Program-made: the position numbers and the translations under genes
Source of the DNA: JAVXGM01 sp036657395
GTDB lineage: Bacteria > Bacillota > Clostridia > Peptostreptococcales > Anaerovoracaceae
Direction of reading: 5' to 3'
DNA: 64,000 nt
Assembly (NCBI GenBank): GCA_036657395.1
Contig: JAVXGM010000001.1
Coordinates: 256,352-320,351 of the forward strand
Notes under the pieces: model-generated
The model's database searches: none
What the model was told of the DNA's origin: nothing
The model's input: only the letters and a program-made list of their open reading frames with translations
In this document: piece after piece, positions 17,334-26,676 of the stretch
Numbering within the stretch: the first letter of the stretch is position 1
How the letters are laid out: each line of letters opens with the position of its first letter

Positions 17334-18341
17334 ATGGCATTTATGGAAAATAAAGACACACAATACCTACATGCCGCGGCAAGAGTCAGTTCCTTGGAAA
17401 ATCAGCTGATTACACAGCAGGAGTTGGTCAAGGCCATTGAAGCCCCATCGGCAGAGGAGGCATATAAAGGATTATCAAATAAAGAACTATTTAAGGGATT
17501 CGCTTTAAAAGAATATGAGGCGGCTTTTGAAAAGAATTTAAAGGAGTCTTACGCATTAATTGAAAAAATTACAAATGGCTTAGGACTTACAAATATTTTC
17601 AGATATCCTAGTGATGGCCATAACTTAAAGGTACTTGTTAAAGCCAAGGAGGCAGGTGGTGACTTTAGCTACTTGTTTAAGCATGATGGAACGGTTCCTC
17701 TGGAAGTGCTTCAGGCAGAGCTTGACAATGAGAAGTTTGATAAGCTTCCAAGAGCCTTAGGAGAAGCAGCCCTTCAGGCTATGGATCAACTGGCAAAGAC
17801 AAAGGATGCCCAGACTGTAGATTTAACCGTAGACAAAGTGGTTATCAAGCTTATGGTAGAAAAGGCAGAAGAAATTGGAAACCCTTTACTTACACAATAC
17901 GTGAAAGCCAAGGTTGACCTTATAAATATTAACACAGCCCTTCGGCTTATTGGAATGAAAAAGGATGCCTATGAAGTGCGATCCATCTTTTGTCCTGGTG
18001 GCACATTGTCTCCAAGAGATATTGAGGAAAATTACTCTTCAGGCTACGAAGGAATTAACAAACTAATAGATAAGGCTGGTCATGGAAAAAGGCTTCTGGC
18101 AAGTGTTAATGCAATAAAGCAAGGAGAAACGATTACTGCATTTGAACAAAACTTAGACGGTTGTTTTAAGGATTTGCTTTCTAGAAGTAGAATCATCCCT
18201 TTTGGTATCGAACCGATAATCGGATATTTGTACTTAAAAGACAGAGAAATCAGGGCCACTAGAATGGTTCTTGCATCTAAAGTATTCGATATTCCAAAGG
18301 AACAGATTGGAGAAAGGTTAAGGTATATCTATGCAGAGTAA
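17334..18341 (+). CDS. ntpC: V-type ATPase subunit C/d (central stalk to ring adaptor)
   Basis: 335 residues, almost all helical, of the V-type C/AC39 (d) family. It sits on the c-ring and connects it to the D-F rotor. The predicted start at 17334 has an AAGGAAGG sequence close upstream; an alternative ATG lies at 17343. The 3' end overlaps the next gene by 11 bases. Confidence 0.88.
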   Translation: MAFMENKDTQYLHAAARVSSLENQLITQQELVKAIEAPSAEEAYKGLSNKELFKGFALKEYEAAFEKNLKESYALIEKITNGLGLTNIFRYPSDGHNLKVLVKAKEAGGDFSYLFKHDGTVPLEVLQAELDNEKFDKLPRALGEAALQAMDQLAKTKDAQTVDLTVDKVVIKLMVEKAEEIGNPLLTQYVKAKVDLININTALRLIGMKKDAYEVRSIFCPGGTLSPRDIEENYSSGYEGINKLIDKAGHGKRLLASVNAIKQGETITAFEQNLDGCFKDLLSRSRIIPFGIEPIIGYLYLKDREIRATRMVLASKVFDIPKEQIGERLRYIYAE

Positions 18342-18648
18342 GATCGCAGTATTAGGTGACCGAGGCAGTGTTCTAGGATTTCAAGCTATTGGCTTTGATG
18401 TAATCGAAGTGAAGCCAGAGGAAAATATAAGCAAACTGGTCGCTAGATTAGCTAAGTCAGAATACGGAATCATCTTTGTTACAGAAGAGGTAATCGCAAA
18501 TAACCTTGATGTTGTAGAAAAATATAAGGACGATATGCTTCCGGCAATTATTCCAATCCCAAGTAAAAATGGAAGTTTGGGAATTGGAATGGCAAACATT
18601 CATAAAAACGTGGAACGCGCAGTAGGTGCGGACATCTTTAATAATTAA
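18331..18648 (+). CDS. ntpG: V-type ATPase subunit F (NtpG)
   Basis: A 105-residue alpha/beta protein of the V-type F family. It starts with the AVLGD-x-xSVLGF motif and has an I-IFVTEE strand about 45 residues in. It binds subunit D to form the rotor shaft. Its position between the C/d and A subunit genes is standard. Confidence 0.88.
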   Translation: MQSKIAVLGDRGSVLGFQAIGFDVIEVKPEENISKLVARLAKSEYGIIFVTEEVIANNLDVVEKYKDDMLPAIIPIPSKNGSLGIGMANIHKNVERAVGADIFNN

Positions 18649-18665
18649 TAAAGTAGGTGAAAAAT

Positions 18666-20438
18666 ATGGACCATGGACAAATAATTAAAATATCAGGGCC
18701 CTTGGTTGTAGCAGAAAACATGAGAAACGCCAATATGTTTGACGTAGTTCGTGTAGGAGACATGGGGCTTATCGGTGAAATCATAGAAATGAGACAGGAT
18801 AAAGCTTCAATTCAGGTTTACGAAGAAACGGCAGGATTGAAGACTGGAGACAAAGTTGTTTCAACTAAGGAGCCTCTTTCAGCAGAATTAGGCCCAGGAA
18901 TCTTGGAAATGATATTTGACGGAATTCAAAGACCTCTTGAGATCATCAGAGAAAAGACTGGAAGCAATATCGCTAGAGGTGTTGAGGTAACAGCACTTGA
19001 TCATGACAAGGAATGGGATTTTAAGCCTACAGTCAAAGTAGGTGATGGGGTTGTTGCTGGGGATATCATCGGAACTGTTGATGAAACCAAACTAATAATT
19101 CATAAAGTAATGATTCCTGTTGGTGTTGAAGGTACTATCACGGAAATCAAATCCGGGATGCATACTATTGTGGCACCTATTGCTAAAGTGAAGAAAGATA
19201 GTGGGGAAGAAGTGACTGTGACCATGATGCAAAAATGGCCAGTACGTAGACAAAGACCATTTAAAAATAAACTGTCCCCAGAAGTCCCAATGATTACAGG
19301 ACAACGTGTTATTGACACACTTTTCCCAATCGTACGTGGTGGAGCTGCGGCTGTACCTGGACCTTTTGGAAGCGGAAAGACAGTAGTTCAGCATCAGCTT
19401 GCAAAATGGAGCGACGTGGATCTAGTTGTTTACGTAGGTTGTGGGGAACGTGGTAACGAAATGACAGAAGTTCTTATGGAATTCCCCCAGTTAAAGGATC
19501 CAAGATCAGGGGAGTCCTTAATGAACAGAACTGTGCTCATTGCTAACACATCAGATATGCCCGTAGCCGCTCGTGAAGCATCAATCTATACTGGTATAAC
19601 CATTGCGGAATATTTCCGTGATATGGGGTATTCTGTGGCCATCATGGCTGATTCAACATCTAGATGGGCAGAAGCTCTTAGAGAAATGTCTGGACGTTTG
19701 GAAGAAATGCCAGGCGAAGAGGGATATCCAGCTTACTTGACTTCAAGGCTTGCTCAATTTTACGAACGTGCAGGAGAAGTTGCTTGCCTTGGACAGCAAA
19801 ACAGAACTGGAACCTTAACTGCCATCGGGGCAGTATCTCCGGCAGGTGGAGACAACTCAGACCCGGTTGTACAGTCCACGCTACGTATTGTAAAAGTATT
19901 CTGGGGACTTGATTCAGGCCTTGCTTATAAGAGACATTTCCCATCTATCAACTGGCTCACATCATATTCACTTTACAGCGAAACAATAGGAAATTGGCTT
20001 AACAAAAATGTTGCCGATGACTGGACAAAGTGTATTACAGAAACCACCAACCTATTACAGGTGGAATCAGAGCTGGAAGAAATCGTTAAGCTGGTAGGAT
20101 ATGATTCACTATCCCCTTCTGACAGGTTGATTCTTGAAGCTTCAAGATCAGTAAGAGAAGACTATTTACAGCAGAATGCGTTTGATGATGCCGATGCATA
20201 TACTTCCTTGAAAAAGCAGTATAGCATTCTTAAAATGGTACTCACATTCTACAATGAATCAGTTGCAGCTCTTGAACAAGGGGTGCCTATTGCACGAATT
20301 TTGGAAATGCCAGTTAGAGAAAAGATTGGACGTGCAAAATATGTGGAAGAAGAAAAAATCGATGAATATATGAAAGACACAGGAATAGAACTTACCAGGA
20401 ATTTGGAAGAAATAAGGAAAGAGGAGGTATCTGCGTAA
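18666..20438 (+). CDS. ntpA: V-type ATPase catalytic subunit A
   Basis: About 590 residues. It has the N-terminal barrel, the long A-subunit insertion (about 115-195), the P-loop GPFGSGKT at about 232-239, the catalytic GERGNE motif and the Walker B region ending in MADSTSRWAEA. It hydrolyses ATP in the A3B3 head. ATG 18666 is chosen over GTG 18657 because AAGTAGGTG then has a 6-base spacing. The stop overlaps the B subunit start by one base (TAATG). Confidence 0.95.
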   Translation: MDHGQIIKISGPLVVAENMRNANMFDVVRVGDMGLIGEIIEMRQDKASIQVYEETAGLKTGDKVVSTKEPLSAELGPGILEMIFDGIQRPLEIIREKTGSNIARGVEVTALDHDKEWDFKPTVKVGDGVVAGDIIGTVDETKLIIHKVMIPVGVEGTITEIKSGMHTIVAPIAKVKKDSGEEVTVTMMQKWPVRRQRPFKNKLSPEVPMITGQRVIDTLFPIVRGGAAAVPGPFGSGKTVVQHQLAKWSDVDLVVYVGCGERGNEMTEVLMEFPQLKDPRSGESLMNRTVLIANTSDMPVAAREASIYTGITIAEYFRDMGYSVAIMADSTSRWAEALREMSGRLEEMPGEEGYPAYLTSRLAQFYERAGEVACLGQQNRTGTLTAIGAVSPAGGDNSDPVVQSTLRIVKVFWGLDSGLAYKRHFPSINWLTSYSLYSETIGNWLNKNVADDWTKCITETTNLLQVESELEEIVKLVGYDSLSPSDRLILEASRSVREDYLQQNAFDDADAYTSLKKQYSILKMVLTFYNESVAALEQGVPIARILEMPVREKIGRAKYVEEEKIDEYMKDTGIELTRNLEEIRKEEVSA

Positions 20439-21817
20439 TGTTAAAAGAGTATAAGACCATAGCAGAGGTCGCAGGCCCTCTAATGCTAGTAAAAGACGTG
20501 GAAGGTGTTGCTTATGATGAACTAGGTGAGATCCAACTACAAAACGGAGAACGAAGAAGGTGTAAGGTTCTTGAAGTAAACGGAAATGATGTATTAGTAC
20601 AGCTGTTTGAAAGTTCGGCAGGGATCAATTTAGAAGATAGCAAAGTTAGCTTTTTTGGTAGAGGACTAGAGCTTTCTGTATCTGAAGATATGTTGGGGAG
20701 AGTATTCTCAGGAATGGGTGAGGCCATCGATGGTGGTCCTGAGCTGATTTCAGAGAAGCAGGTTGATATTAACGGTCTACCTATGAATCCCTCAGCCAGA
20801 GTTTACCCAGACGAATTTATTCAAACTGGAGTATCCGCTATTGATGGACTTAATACCCTGGTAAGAGGCCAGAAGCTTCCAATATTTTCAGGTGCAGGTC
20901 TGCCTCATGCCAAGCTTGCGGCACAGATTGCAAGACAGGCTAAAGTGCTAAAAGGAGAATCAAACTTTGCTGTAGTATTCTGTGCTATTGGTATTACCTT
21001 TGAAGAATCAGATTACTTTATTTCTGACTTTAAAGACACAGGAGCTATTGACCGAACAGTAATGTTTATAAATTTGGCAAATGACCCTGCTATTGAAAGA
21101 ATTGCCACACCAAGAATGGCACTTACAGCGGCAGAGTACCTTGCGTTTGAAAAAGACATGCATGTGCTAGTTATTTTGACAGACATTACAAATTACGCAG
21201 AGGCTCTTCGTGAAGTATCTTCTGCAAGAAAAGAAGTACCAGGACGAAGAGGTTATCCTGGATATTTATATACAGACCTTGCCACCCTATATGAGCGTGC
21301 AGGAAGAAAGGCAGACAGCGAAGGATCTATTACAATGATTCCTATTCTTACCATGCCAGAAGATGATAAAACTCATCCGATTCCTGACCTTACAGGATAT
21401 ATTACAGAAGGACAAATTATTTTGTCCAGAGAGCTATATCGTAAAAATGTTATGCCACCAATAGATATTTTGCCGTCTTTATCTAGACTAAAAGATAAGG
21501 GTATTGGGCCAAAGAAAACAAGAGAAGACCATTCTGGCACCATGAATCAACTTTTTGCAGCATATGCTAGAGGTAAGGATGCCAAGGAGTTAATGACAAT
21601 TTTAGGCGAGGCTGCTCTTTCAGACACAGATCTTCTCTATGCAAAATTTGCAGAAGAATTTGAGCGAAAATATATTTCTCAAGGGTTTACAACCAACAGA
21701 GAAATTGCTGAGACATTAGATATGGGCTGGGAATTATTGTCCATATTGCCAGAGAGCGAACTGAAGAGGATCAAGCCGGAAATGATTGAAAAATATGGCG
21801 TGAAGAAGGACAAATAG
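20438..21817 (+). CDS. ntpB: V-type ATPase regulatory subunit B
   Basis: 459 residues. It is homologous to subunit A, but the P-loop position reads SGAGLPHAK, so it does not hydrolyse ATP. The ARKEVPGRRGYPGY segment is typical of B subunits and contributes the arginine finger at the A-B interface. It is translationally coupled to ntpA. Confidence 0.95.
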   Translation: MLKEYKTIAEVAGPLMLVKDVEGVAYDELGEIQLQNGERRRCKVLEVNGNDVLVQLFESSAGINLEDSKVSFFGRGLELSVSEDMLGRVFSGMGEAIDGGPELISEKQVDINGLPMNPSARVYPDEFIQTGVSAIDGLNTLVRGQKLPIFSGAGLPHAKLAAQIARQAKVLKGESNFAVVFCAIGITFEESDYFISDFKDTGAIDRTVMFINLANDPAIERIATPRMALTAAEYLAFEKDMHVLVILTDITNYAEALREVSSARKEVPGRRGYPGYLYTDLATLYERAGRKADSEGSITMIPILTMPEDDKTHPIPDLTGYITEGQIILSRELYRKNVMPPIDILPSLSRLKDKGIGPKKTREDHSGTMNQLFAAYARGKDAKELMTILGEAALSDTDLLYAKFAEEFERKYISQGFTTNREIAETLDMGWELLSILPESELKRIKPEMIEKYGVKKDK

Positions 21818-21828
21818 GAGGTGGGGAC

Positions 21829-22485
21829 ATGGCAGTTTTACAAGTAAACCCGACCCGAATGGAGCTTTCCAAGCTGAAGAAGAGATTGACGACATCCATG
21901 AGAGGACATAAACTTCTCAAGGATAAACGAGATGACCTGATGAAAAAGTTCCTTGAACTGATTAGGTCTAATATGGATTTGCGAAAACAGCTGGAGGAGC
22001 GAATGGCAAAAGTCTACCAAGGTTTTGTAATCGCTGGTGCCACTATGGAAGATGCTGTCCTAGAAGAGGCTTTAATGTTGCCTCAAAGGCAGGTATTCAC
22101 CCAAGTGGAAACAAAGAATGTAATGAGTGTAAATGTACCAAACTTCCAGTTTACCGATACAGGTCAGGAAGGCAGAGATGTTTATCCTTATGGATTCGCC
22201 TTTACCTCCGGTGAACTTGATGCATCAGTAAATGCATTGCAAGAAGTTTTACCTTTGATGCTTAAACTTGCTCAAGCGGAAAAAACAGCTCAGCTGCTGG
22301 CGGAGGAGATAGAAAAGACTAGAAGAAGAGTAAATGCCTTGGAATATGTACAAATTCCTACGTTGCAAGAAACCGTAAAGAGTATTACAATGAAGCTAGA
22401 TGAAAACGAGAGAAGTAATTTGGCTAGACTTATGAAGATTAAGGATATGATGATTGCCCAACAGAGGGAAGCATCACAGGAGTAA
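21829..22485 (+). CDS. ntpD: V-type ATPase central rotor subunit D
   Basis: 218 residues starting with the hallmark V-type D segment (VNPTRMELSKLKKRL at about 5-19). Long N- and C-terminal helices form the coiled-coil axle inside A3B3. It is last in the ATPase operon; the next gene, a regulatory-type ATPase, begins one base after its stop, so the sensory cassette is probably co-transcribed with it. Confidence 0.93.
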   Translation: MAVLQVNPTRMELSKLKKRLTTSMRGHKLLKDKRDDLMKKFLELIRSNMDLRKQLEERMAKVYQGFVIAGATMEDAVLEEALMLPQRQVFTQVETKNVMSVNVPNFQFTDTGQEGRDVYPYGFAFTSGELDASVNALQEVLPLMLKLAQAEKTAQLLAEEIEKTRRRVNALEYVQIPTLQETVKSITMKLDENERSNLARLMKIKDMMIAQQREASQE

Positions 22486-22486
22486 A

Positions 22487-22900
22487 ATGGATTTAAAGTA
22501 CATCATTGATGGAGAAAACTTTGATATGGCGGGAGAAGCATCAAGCTCAGTAAAGAAAATTTTGACTAAGCTTGGTGTCAGCCCGCCAAAGATTAAGAAG
22601 GTGGCCATTTCCATGTATGAAGCAGAAATAAATGCTTTTATTCATGGCGGAGGAGGCACTGCATTAGTTTCTATTGACGATGAAAAGATTCAGATTATCA
22701 TTAAGGATAGTGGTGTTGGAATTAAAGACCTTGATTTGGCTATGGAAGAAGGTTACTCAACGGCTAACGAGAAAGTGCGGAAATGGGGATTTGGCGCTGG
22801 AATGGGTCTTCCTAACATTAAGAAAAATACAGATGACCTTCAAATTACTACAGGCGAAAACGAAGGAACGGAAGTTAAAATGGTTATTGAGTTAACTTAA
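22487..22900 (+). CDS. anti-sigma-factor-like (RsbW/SpoIIAB-type) ATP-binding protein
   Basis: About 137 residues with a GHKL ATPase fold. It has an N-box-like E-A-E-I-N-A-x-x-H helix near residues 46-54, a D-S-G-V-G-I G1 box near 80 and a GxGxGL segment near 105. Such small kinases phosphorylate anti-anti-sigma partners, but no partner gene is present here. It begins the regulatory cassette that ends with the hydrogenase-like protein. ATG 22487 is preferred over an upstream start that would overlap ntpD. Confidence 0.75.
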   Translation: MDLKYIIDGENFDMAGEASSSVKKILTKLGVSPPKIKKVAISMYEAEINAFIHGGGGTALVSIDDEKIQIIIKDSGVGIKDLDLAMEEGYSTANEKVRKWGFGAGMGLPNIKKNTDDLQITTGENEGTEVKMVIELT

Positions 22901-22910
22901 GGAGGAATGG

Positions 22911-23240
22911 ATGACAGTAAAAGAATTAGTAAAAGCCTTGGAAATGACTGTACTAAGCCAGCCTGAAGAGGATCGGAATGTTTCAGGTGCCTATGCTTGC
23001 GATTTGCTTAGCAGAGTTATGACCGGATGTAATAAGGATGATTGCTGGATTACAGTGCAGACACATCTAAATGTCCTTGCTGTAGCTGAGCTTAGTGAAG
23101 CGGCTTGCGTTATTATTCCTGAGGGAATCTCAGTAGAAAAACCAATTATAGAAAAGGCGAGGAATAAGGGGATTTGTATTTTGACTAGTGAAATGAATGC
23201 GTATCAATTGTGCTGGAGAATCCATGAACTATTATTATGA
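22911..23240 (+). CDS. DRTGG-domain protein
   Basis: A 109-residue protein of the DRTGG type, a small alpha/beta module found beside CBS domains and [FeFe]-hydrogenase-like proteins. The same domain appears again as the N-terminal part of the hydrogenase-like protein at 24.5 kb, so this is a duplicated or detached copy. GGAGG lies 5 bases before the ATG. The end overlaps the PHP-domain gene by 17 bases. The ligand is unknown. Confidence 0.75.
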   Translation: MTVKELVKALEMTVLSQPEEDRNVSGAYACDLLSRVMTGCNKDDCWITVQTHLNVLAVAELSEAACVIIPEGISVEKPIIEKARNKGICILTSEMNAYQLCWRIHELLL

Positions 23241-23943
23241 TCTCCATATTCATTCAGTCCTTTCCCCTTGTGCTGAGAGCGATATGACCCCAAACAATAT
23301 TGTGAATATGGCGGTTGTAAACGGCCTTGATGTCATTGGAGTAACAGACCATAATTCAGCTAGAAATTTGGCGGCTATAAGTCGTTGTGCAGAAAAACAA
23401 CATATTTTATTTATTCCAGGCATAGAAGTAGAAACTGTGGAAGAGGTTCATGTGGTATGTATGTTTTCTTCCTTAGGTGGAGCAGAGGAAATGGGCCGGT
23501 ACATAGAGAGTCATTTACCTGACATTCCAAACAATGAAGATATCTTTGGCGTTCAGCAGATTTTAGATGACATGGATAATCTGATGGAAAAACAACGAAA
23601 GCTGCTTATAGTTTCAACAGATTTAACAATTGATCAAGTGATGGATAAGGTTGAAGCTTTAGGAGGAGCAGCTTATTTTGCCCATGTAGATCGAAAATCT
23701 TACGGAGTATTAGCTACCTTGGGCACCTTCCCTGATAACAGGGAAATAAAGACGGTGGAAGTAAGCAGTGGCAAAGATGGAGATGCATTTTTAGGAAAAA
23801 ACCCTCAGCTTAAAAGCTACAGATTAATTCGCTCTTCTGATAGTCATCAGTTAAATCATATTAACCATAAAGACAATTATATTACAATTGAGAAAGACAG
23901 TTTAAGACCTGAGGATATTATTAATTATATCAAAAGAATCTAG
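23224..23943 (+). CDS. PHP-domain metal-dependent phosphoesterase-like protein
   Basis: About 239 residues. The PHP motifs are visible: DLHIHS near 6-11, VTDHNS near 41-46, an E at GIEVE near 68, and a later HVDR and SSDSHQ pair of metal ligands. It resembles the trpH-type nucleoside-phosphate or oligonucleotide phosphatases. ATG 23224 is used because TGGAGA precedes it by about 5 bases and an earlier ATG would overlap the DRTGG gene more deeply. Its place in hydrogenase-linked cassettes is recurrent, but its substrate there is not known. Confidence 0.75.
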   Translation: MNYYYDLHIHSVLSPCAESDMTPNNIVNMAVVNGLDVIGVTDHNSARNLAAISRCAEKQHILFIPGIEVETVEEVHVVCMFSSLGGAEEMGRYIESHLPDIPNNEDIFGVQQILDDMDNLMEKQRKLLIVSTDLTIDQVMDKVEALGGAAYFAHVDRKSYGVLATLGTFPDNREIKTVEVSSGKDGDAFLGKNPQLKSYRLIRSSDSHQLNHINHKDNYITIEKDSLRPEDIINYIKRI

Positions 23944-23953
23944 GAGGTAATCT

Positions 23954-24535
23954 ATGAATGAATTATCTTTGCACGTTATGGACATTATTCAAAATTCCAT
24001 AGATGCAGATAGTACAATAATTCAGACAAAAATCCAAGTAGATGAAGCGGGTAAGAAAATAATCATGGTCATCAAAGATAATGGTTATGGCATGGATAAA
24101 GATACTTTGAGAAAAGTGGTGGATCCTTTTTACACTTCAAGAACAACAAGGGAAATCGGATTGGGAATATCGATGTTTAAAGGAGCGGCAGAGCTTAGTG
24201 GGGGAGATTTTGACATCGCCTCTCAAAAAGGGTTGGGAACCCAGGTTACTGCCACATTTAACAACCATTCTATTGACAGACAGCCTATGGGCAATATCGG
24301 AAATGTATTTTTCCTACTTTTATTATCCCATAGCAAGATAGACATGAAATTAGAGCTAGCATCTACTACAGGAAGCTTTATCTTTTGTAGTAAACCTTTT
24401 ATCAAGGCAGTGGTGGCTAGTGGGGAGTCCAATATGGAGGCGGCCTTTAAATCTGAAACGTTGATTAATAATCAACTTCAGGTAATATTCCAGGGGATCC
24501 TACCAGAATTGGAGGCTGAAAATGAGACTAAATGA
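23954..24535 (+). CDS. GHKL (histidine-kinase-like) ATPase without a phospho-acceptor domain
   Basis: 193 residues. The N-terminal GHKL ATPase has an N box with DIIQNSIDAD, a G1 box DNGYGMD and a lid with GLGISM. There is no HisKA domain, receiver or membrane segment. The C-terminal 80 residues are a separate small domain. The closest architecture is the kinase-like partner in hydrogenase-linked cassettes of Clostridia. It is the second ATPase of the cassette and overlaps the hydrogenase-like gene by 14 bases. Confidence 0.75.
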   Translation: MNELSLHVMDIIQNSIDADSTIIQTKIQVDEAGKKIIMVIKDNGYGMDKDTLRKVVDPFYTSRTTREIGLGISMFKGAAELSGGDFDIASQKGLGTQVTATFNNHSIDRQPMGNIGNVFFLLLLSHSKIDMKLELASTTGSFIFCSKPFIKAVVASGESNMEAAFKSETLINNQLQVIFQGILPELEAENETK

Positions 24536-26129
24536 GTTGAATCGCTTGATTAATGGAACCCTTGTATATAAAACCGAGGAAGTTTTGGCAAGGGATTATT
24601 CTCATGCTATAGCATCAGACCTTATGAGCAATGTTATGCTTGAGGTGGTAGATGATAGCGTACTTATTACTAGTCTTGTAAACCCTCAAGTAATTCGTGC
24701 TTCGGAAATGATGAATATTACATGTATTGTTCTTACCTGTGGTAAAACGGTAACAGATCTAATGGTAGAACTTGCAAAGACTCGGCATATTGCACTGATT
24801 CAGACTAACCTGACCACATTTACTGCCTGTGGCAAACTACATAGTAGAGGTCTTACTGAGGGACCAGTGTCTAGGGCAGATGGACTGCATCAAGTAACAT
24901 CCATTACTCTTGAATCAGATCATTGTAACGGGTGTACCCACTGTATGAAAAGTTGTCCAACAGAAGCAATTCGTGTTAAAGATAGGAGGGCATCTATTAC
25001 GGCGGAAAGGTGTATAGATTGCGGGATGTGTGTTAAAGTTTGTCCTAGATATGCGGCAAGGCCTATGGTAGACACCCTCGAATCTCTTAATGATTATGAT
25101 TACAACATTGCAATTCCATCCTCTGCTTTTTTCGGACAATTTGAGGCAGTAAAATCTAGAAACCACCTTTTGACTGCATTGAAACAGATTGGGTTTGACG
25201 ATATTTATGAAGAGGCTATTGGGGCAGAAATGATCAGCTACGCTACGAGAAAAATGATAAAAGAAGAGGGGAGGCCATATCCGGTAATTTCTTCTGGATG
25301 CCCATCTGTGATGAAATTGATTCAGATAAAGTTTCCCAACTTAATTGAGAATGTGTCCAAATACAGACCACCAATTGAAGTGGTAGCAAACCTTGCAAGA
25401 AGAGAGGCAGAAGAAAAGTATCCAGATAAAAACATTGGCATATTCTTCATTGCACCTTGTACGGCTAAGATTTCTTTTATTAAAGAAAGCGATGAATTAA
25501 TGGACACAGAAGTAGATAAGATGGTGGCCATTTCAGGAGTTTATAAACAGGTTTTATCGAATCTTAAAAACCTTCAAGATGATCAGGTGGAGGATCTTGA
25601 AAAAACGGGGGTGATGGGTCTTAGATGGACTAACCCAGGAGGTGAAAGCCTGGCTTTGCACACAGACAAATTTATTGCAGTGGATGGTATAGATCAGATT
25701 ATAGATATATTTGAAAAAGTTGAAGATGAAAAGCTGACAGAAGTGGAATTCATTGAGGCGGAGGCTTGTATTGGAGGCTGTACAGGAGGTTCACTCACTG
25801 TAGAAAATGTATATTCAGCAAGGACAAATATAAAAAAAATAATAGATGAAGCCAAGGAAAAATATGGGGAGAAATTCCTGAATACATGTGATAATGAAGA
25901 GAATCTGATGCTAAACAGAGGTCTGGTATATAGGCCAGTCTTGCAGCTTGATGCAGACTTGTCCATATCCCTTAAAAAGATGGAAGAGATGTCAAGGATT
26001 GTAAGGGATCTTCCAGGGATCGACTGTGGAGTGTGTGGAGCACCTACGTGTAAGGCATTTGCAGAGGATGTAGTCAGAGGGTTGAGCACAGAGGAAAGTT
26101 GTATTGTAAATAATATGGATAGGAGGTAA
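24522..26129 (+). CDS. sensory-type [FeFe]-hydrogenase-like protein with DRTGG and FeS domains
   Basis: 535 residues in four parts: a DRTGG-like domain (1-115); two [4Fe-4S] ferredoxin motifs (C135, C138, C141, C145 and C164, C167, C170, C174); an [FeFe]-hydrogenase H domain (about 190-450); and an RnfB-like FeS domain (C502, C505, C510, C527). All four H-cluster cysteines are kept (C260, C313, C416, C420). The L1 loop reads SSGCP instead of TSCCP, so the proton-transfer Cys is Gly, and L2 reads APC instead of MPC. Such changes mark putative sensory hydrogenases rather than H2-turnover enzymes. It probably senses H2 or redox state and signals through the adjacent ATPases. Confidence 0.85.
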   Translation: MRLNELNRLINGTLVYKTEEVLARDYSHAIASDLMSNVMLEVVDDSVLITSLVNPQVIRASEMMNITCIVLTCGKTVTDLMVELAKTRHIALIQTNLTTFTACGKLHSRGLTEGPVSRADGLHQVTSITLESDHCNGCTHCMKSCPTEAIRVKDRRASITAERCIDCGMCVKVCPRYAARPMVDTLESLNDYDYNIAIPSSAFFGQFEAVKSRNHLLTALKQIGFDDIYEEAIGAEMISYATRKMIKEEGRPYPVISSGCPSVMKLIQIKFPNLIENVSKYRPPIEVVANLARREAEEKYPDKNIGIFFIAPCTAKISFIKESDELMDTEVDKMVAISGVYKQVLSNLKNLQDDQVEDLEKTGVMGLRWTNPGGESLALHTDKFIAVDGIDQIIDIFEKVEDEKLTEVEFIEAEACIGGCTGGSLTVENVYSARTNIKKIIDEAKEKYGEKFLNTCDNEENLMLNRGLVYRPVLQLDADLSISLKKMEEMSRIVRDLPGIDCGVCGAPTCKAFAEDVVRGLSTEESCIVNNMDRR

Positions 26130-26133
26130 CAGG

Positions 26134-26481
26134 ATGAAGACATTAGAAGAACTTGAAAAAATCAGCGCTGCTGAAGAAGAGGCCGAACATAAAAAGGGAA
26201 TGAAAAGAATATCAGTAGGTATGGCTACCTGCGGGATTGCAGCAGGAGCAAGACCTGTGATGAATGCTCTTGCCAATGAAATACGCACCAGAGGGACAAA
26301 AAATGTGGAATTATCCATGATGGGATGTATTGGAATGTGTAAGCTTGAACCTATTATGGAAGTTTGTGATGAAGATGGAACTAAAACCATATACATTCAA
26401 TTAACCCCAGAAAAAGCAGTGGAAATTTACAAAAAACACATTGTGGATGGATGCATTTGCACAGAATTTACCGCTAAATAA
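26134..26481 (+). CDS. thioredoxin-like [2Fe-2S] ferredoxin, HndB-like
   Basis: 115 residues. The central thioredoxin-like fold carries an ATCG segment near residue 31 and a GCIGMC segment near 66-71, with a further Cys about 9 residues later. This resembles HndB of NADP-reducing hydrogenase. In many Clostridia an equivalent gene is followed by NuoE/NuoF-like and catalytic hydrogenase genes. Here a strong terminator follows at once, so the electron-bifurcating subunits are not part of this locus. Confidence 0.8.
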   Translation: MKTLEELEKISAAEEEAEHKKGMKRISVGMATCGIAAGARPVMNALANEIRTRGTKNVELSMMGCIGMCKLEPIMEVCDEDGTKTIYIQLTPEKAVEIYKKHIVDGCICTEFTAK

Positions 26482-26528
26482 TGAGGAAACAACTGGAAAA
26501 AAGTCGCTTTAAAAAAACATAAAAAAAC

Positions 26529-26565
26529 AAGAACAGCACGAAAAAAAGTGCTGTTCTTTCTTATA
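26529..26565 (+). terminator. intrinsic terminator of the ATPase/sensory cassette
   Basis: An 11-bp perfect stem (26529-26539 with 26548-26558) around an A-rich 8-base loop, followed by TCTTATAT. It separates the sensory cassette from the rnf operon. Confidence 0.85.
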
Positions 26566-26626
26566 TATAAGCACAGATTGGGGTGAATAAATATACCAAA
26601 CTAATATGGAAAAACCCAATGATATG

Positions 26627-26635
26627 TGATATTAT
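26627..26635 (+). promoter_or_regulatory. candidate extended -10 promoter of the rnf operon
   Basis: TGA-TATTAT lies about 42 bases before the rnfC start. No good -35 box is visible. It is the best candidate in the 195-base gap. Confidence 0.4.
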
Positions 26636-26676
26636 GAACCAGTATGTAAACAAACTTTGGAAAGGGAGGATTCAAA

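Noticed and set aside
24223..26396. Minus-strand frames of up to 149 residues across the hydrogenase-like gene
   Set aside because: They are antisense to a well-supported gene, lack RBSs and read as low-complexity Ser/Phe/Ile-rich protein.
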